Below are positions 12,297-12,956 of a DNA stretch of 12,956 nt, one piece after another. The DNA lies in contig CAMLNW010000052.1 in the NCBI GenBank assembly GCA_946481495.1, forward strand, positions 1 to 12,956, read 5' to 3'. Each line of letters opens with the position of its first letter. Within the stretch, counting starts at the first letter, position 1. The translations under genes and the position numbers were made by a program. This stretch comes from an uncultured Actinomycetes bacterium (GTDB lineage Bacteria; Actinomycetota; Thermoleophilia; Solirubrobacterales; Thermoleophilaceae). The notes beneath the pieces were generated by a model. The model had not been told where the DNA came from. It was given only the letters and a program-made list of their open reading frames with translations, and did no database searches.

Positions 12297-12956
12297 ACGG
12301 CGCTTCTCCCACAGCTGGATCTCGCCTAGCGAGCGGTAGCCCAGCCGCTCGTAGACCGGTCGGCCGAGGTCGGTCGCCTGGAGTGTCGAGGTCGTGCGGC
12401 CGCGTTCGCGCGCGTCGGCGAGCGCGTGGGCCATCAGGGCGCTCGCGAGACCGCGTCCGCGCGCCGTCTCATGGGTCGCGACGAGCCAGACGCTGCAGTC
12501 GTCGCCGTAGTCGAAGGTGACGAGTCCGGACGCGAGGCCGTCGCCGTTCTCGGCGCCGTAGAAGTAGAGACCGTCGCCGGCGCGCAGGCTTTCGAGCGCG
12601 CGCTCGAAGGCGCTGCGCATCCCGTAGGCGTGGTCGTTGAGCCGCGCCAGCTCGACCGGGTCGATCGTCCGGCTGAAGCCAGGCGGCTCGGGTGGCCGCT
12701 CGACGACGTCGAGGTCAAGCACCATCGCCTCGGGGTCGGAGTCGAGCACGTGGCCGCGCTCGGACAGAGCGTCCGCGATGTCTGGGTCGGTGTCGGGGAC
12801 CCAGACCAGCCAGGCGGCGATCCCAGCGCTGTCGAATGCCTGCTCGATCTCGTCGTAGGCGGCGATCAGTGCGGCGCCGTCCCAGTAGACGACGTCGTTG
12901 ACGATCGACCGCTCGGGCACCGCCGGGGTGGTCGTCATGACGAGCCCGTCGCGGTC
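12261..12956 (-). CDS. GNAT family N-acetyltransferase (probably 5' partial)
   Basis: This protein of at least 225 residues from ATG 12938 has a GNAT fold at its C-terminal end. WLVATHETARGRGLASALMA (151-170) carries the acetyl-CoA loop RGRGLA and the following helix. LGRPVYERLGYRSLGE (191-206) is motif B with the usual Tyr198. The N-terminal half (SIVNDVVYWDG, then WLVWVPDTDPDIADALSERG) is an appended region common in actinobacterial GNAT proteins. The frame stays open for six codons beyond ATG 12938, reading DRDGLV, which fits relatives that have a longer start, so I extend it to the window edge as partial. The acceptor substrate is unknown. The 3' end overlaps the monooxygenase by 36 bases on the opposite strand, and its last 12 or so residues (SGDDGLADGHP) look like a non-conserved tail. 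Confidence 0.85.
   Translation of the reverse strand, partial: DRDGLVMTTTPAVPERSIVNDVVYWDGAALIAAYDEIEQAFDSAGIAAWLVWVPDTDPDIADALSERGHVLDSDPEAMVLDLDVVERPPEPPGFSRTIDPVELARLNDHAYGMRSAFERALESLRAGDGLYFYGAENGDGLASGLVTFDYGDDCSVWLVATHETARGRGLASALMAHALADARERGRTTSTLQATDLGRPVYERLGYRSLGEIQLWEKRRSGDDGLADGHP

Noticed and set aside
1..12956. CRISPR array, rRNA, prophage or integrase genes
   Set aside because: No regularly spaced repeats, ribosomal RNA segments or recombinase motifs were seen on either strand.

Overview
The window is GC-rich bacterial DNA with strong third-position G/C bias. It looks like an actinobacterial chromosome, perhaps of the Thermoleophilia/Solirubrobacterales type. Supporting signs are an EthA-type Baeyer-Villiger monooxygenase very like the mycobacterial enzyme, a DUF1015 protein, excisionase-type HTH antitoxins, and several genes whose start codon lies 6-9 bases after a TANNNT -10 box with no Shine-Dalgarno, the actinobacterial leaderless pattern. 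The lineage assignment is inference.

Left part (1-3364): a short chimeric ORF joins a Clp N-terminal-like segment to the last part of a histidine kinase. A two-TM potassium channel with an RCK/TrkA domain follows, and converges on an SDR-family oxidoreductase (minus strand) that appears to have lost part of its Rossmann fold. Upstream of that is an SGNH/GDSL hydrolase split by a frameshift. Three of the four genes here carry a lesion.

Middle part (about 3400-5564): a small accessory block. It holds a cluster of short direct repeats, an apparently orphan excisionase-type HTH protein whose start overlaps a perfect inverted repeat, an HTH-antitoxin/PIN-toxin pair, and an abortive-infection-like protein with an Abi_C/HEPN-like C-terminus. 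It ends beside tRNA-Arg(TCT) and tRNA-Pro(TGG), which share the minus strand and have a clear intrinsic terminator. No integrase is visible.

Right part (5913-12956): the housekeeping-looking operon DUF1015 / PduO-type cobalamin adenosyltransferase / OsmC runs rightwards and meets a MerR-family regulator stop to stop. Divergent from the regulator is a two-gene unit: a 618-residue polytopic membrane protein of no family I can name, translationally coupled (ATGA) to an EthA-like FAD monooxygenase. A perfect 9+2+9 inverted repeat lies between the regulator and this unit, over the -35 and spacer of the promoter that would drive the pair. A GNAT acetyltransferase overlaps the 3' end of the monooxygenase on the opposite strand and probably runs off the right edge.

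The best candidates for something undescribed are the MerR / membrane protein / EthA unit, the duplicated His-Asp motif in the membrane protein, and a possible second RCK-only product from inside the potassium channel gene.
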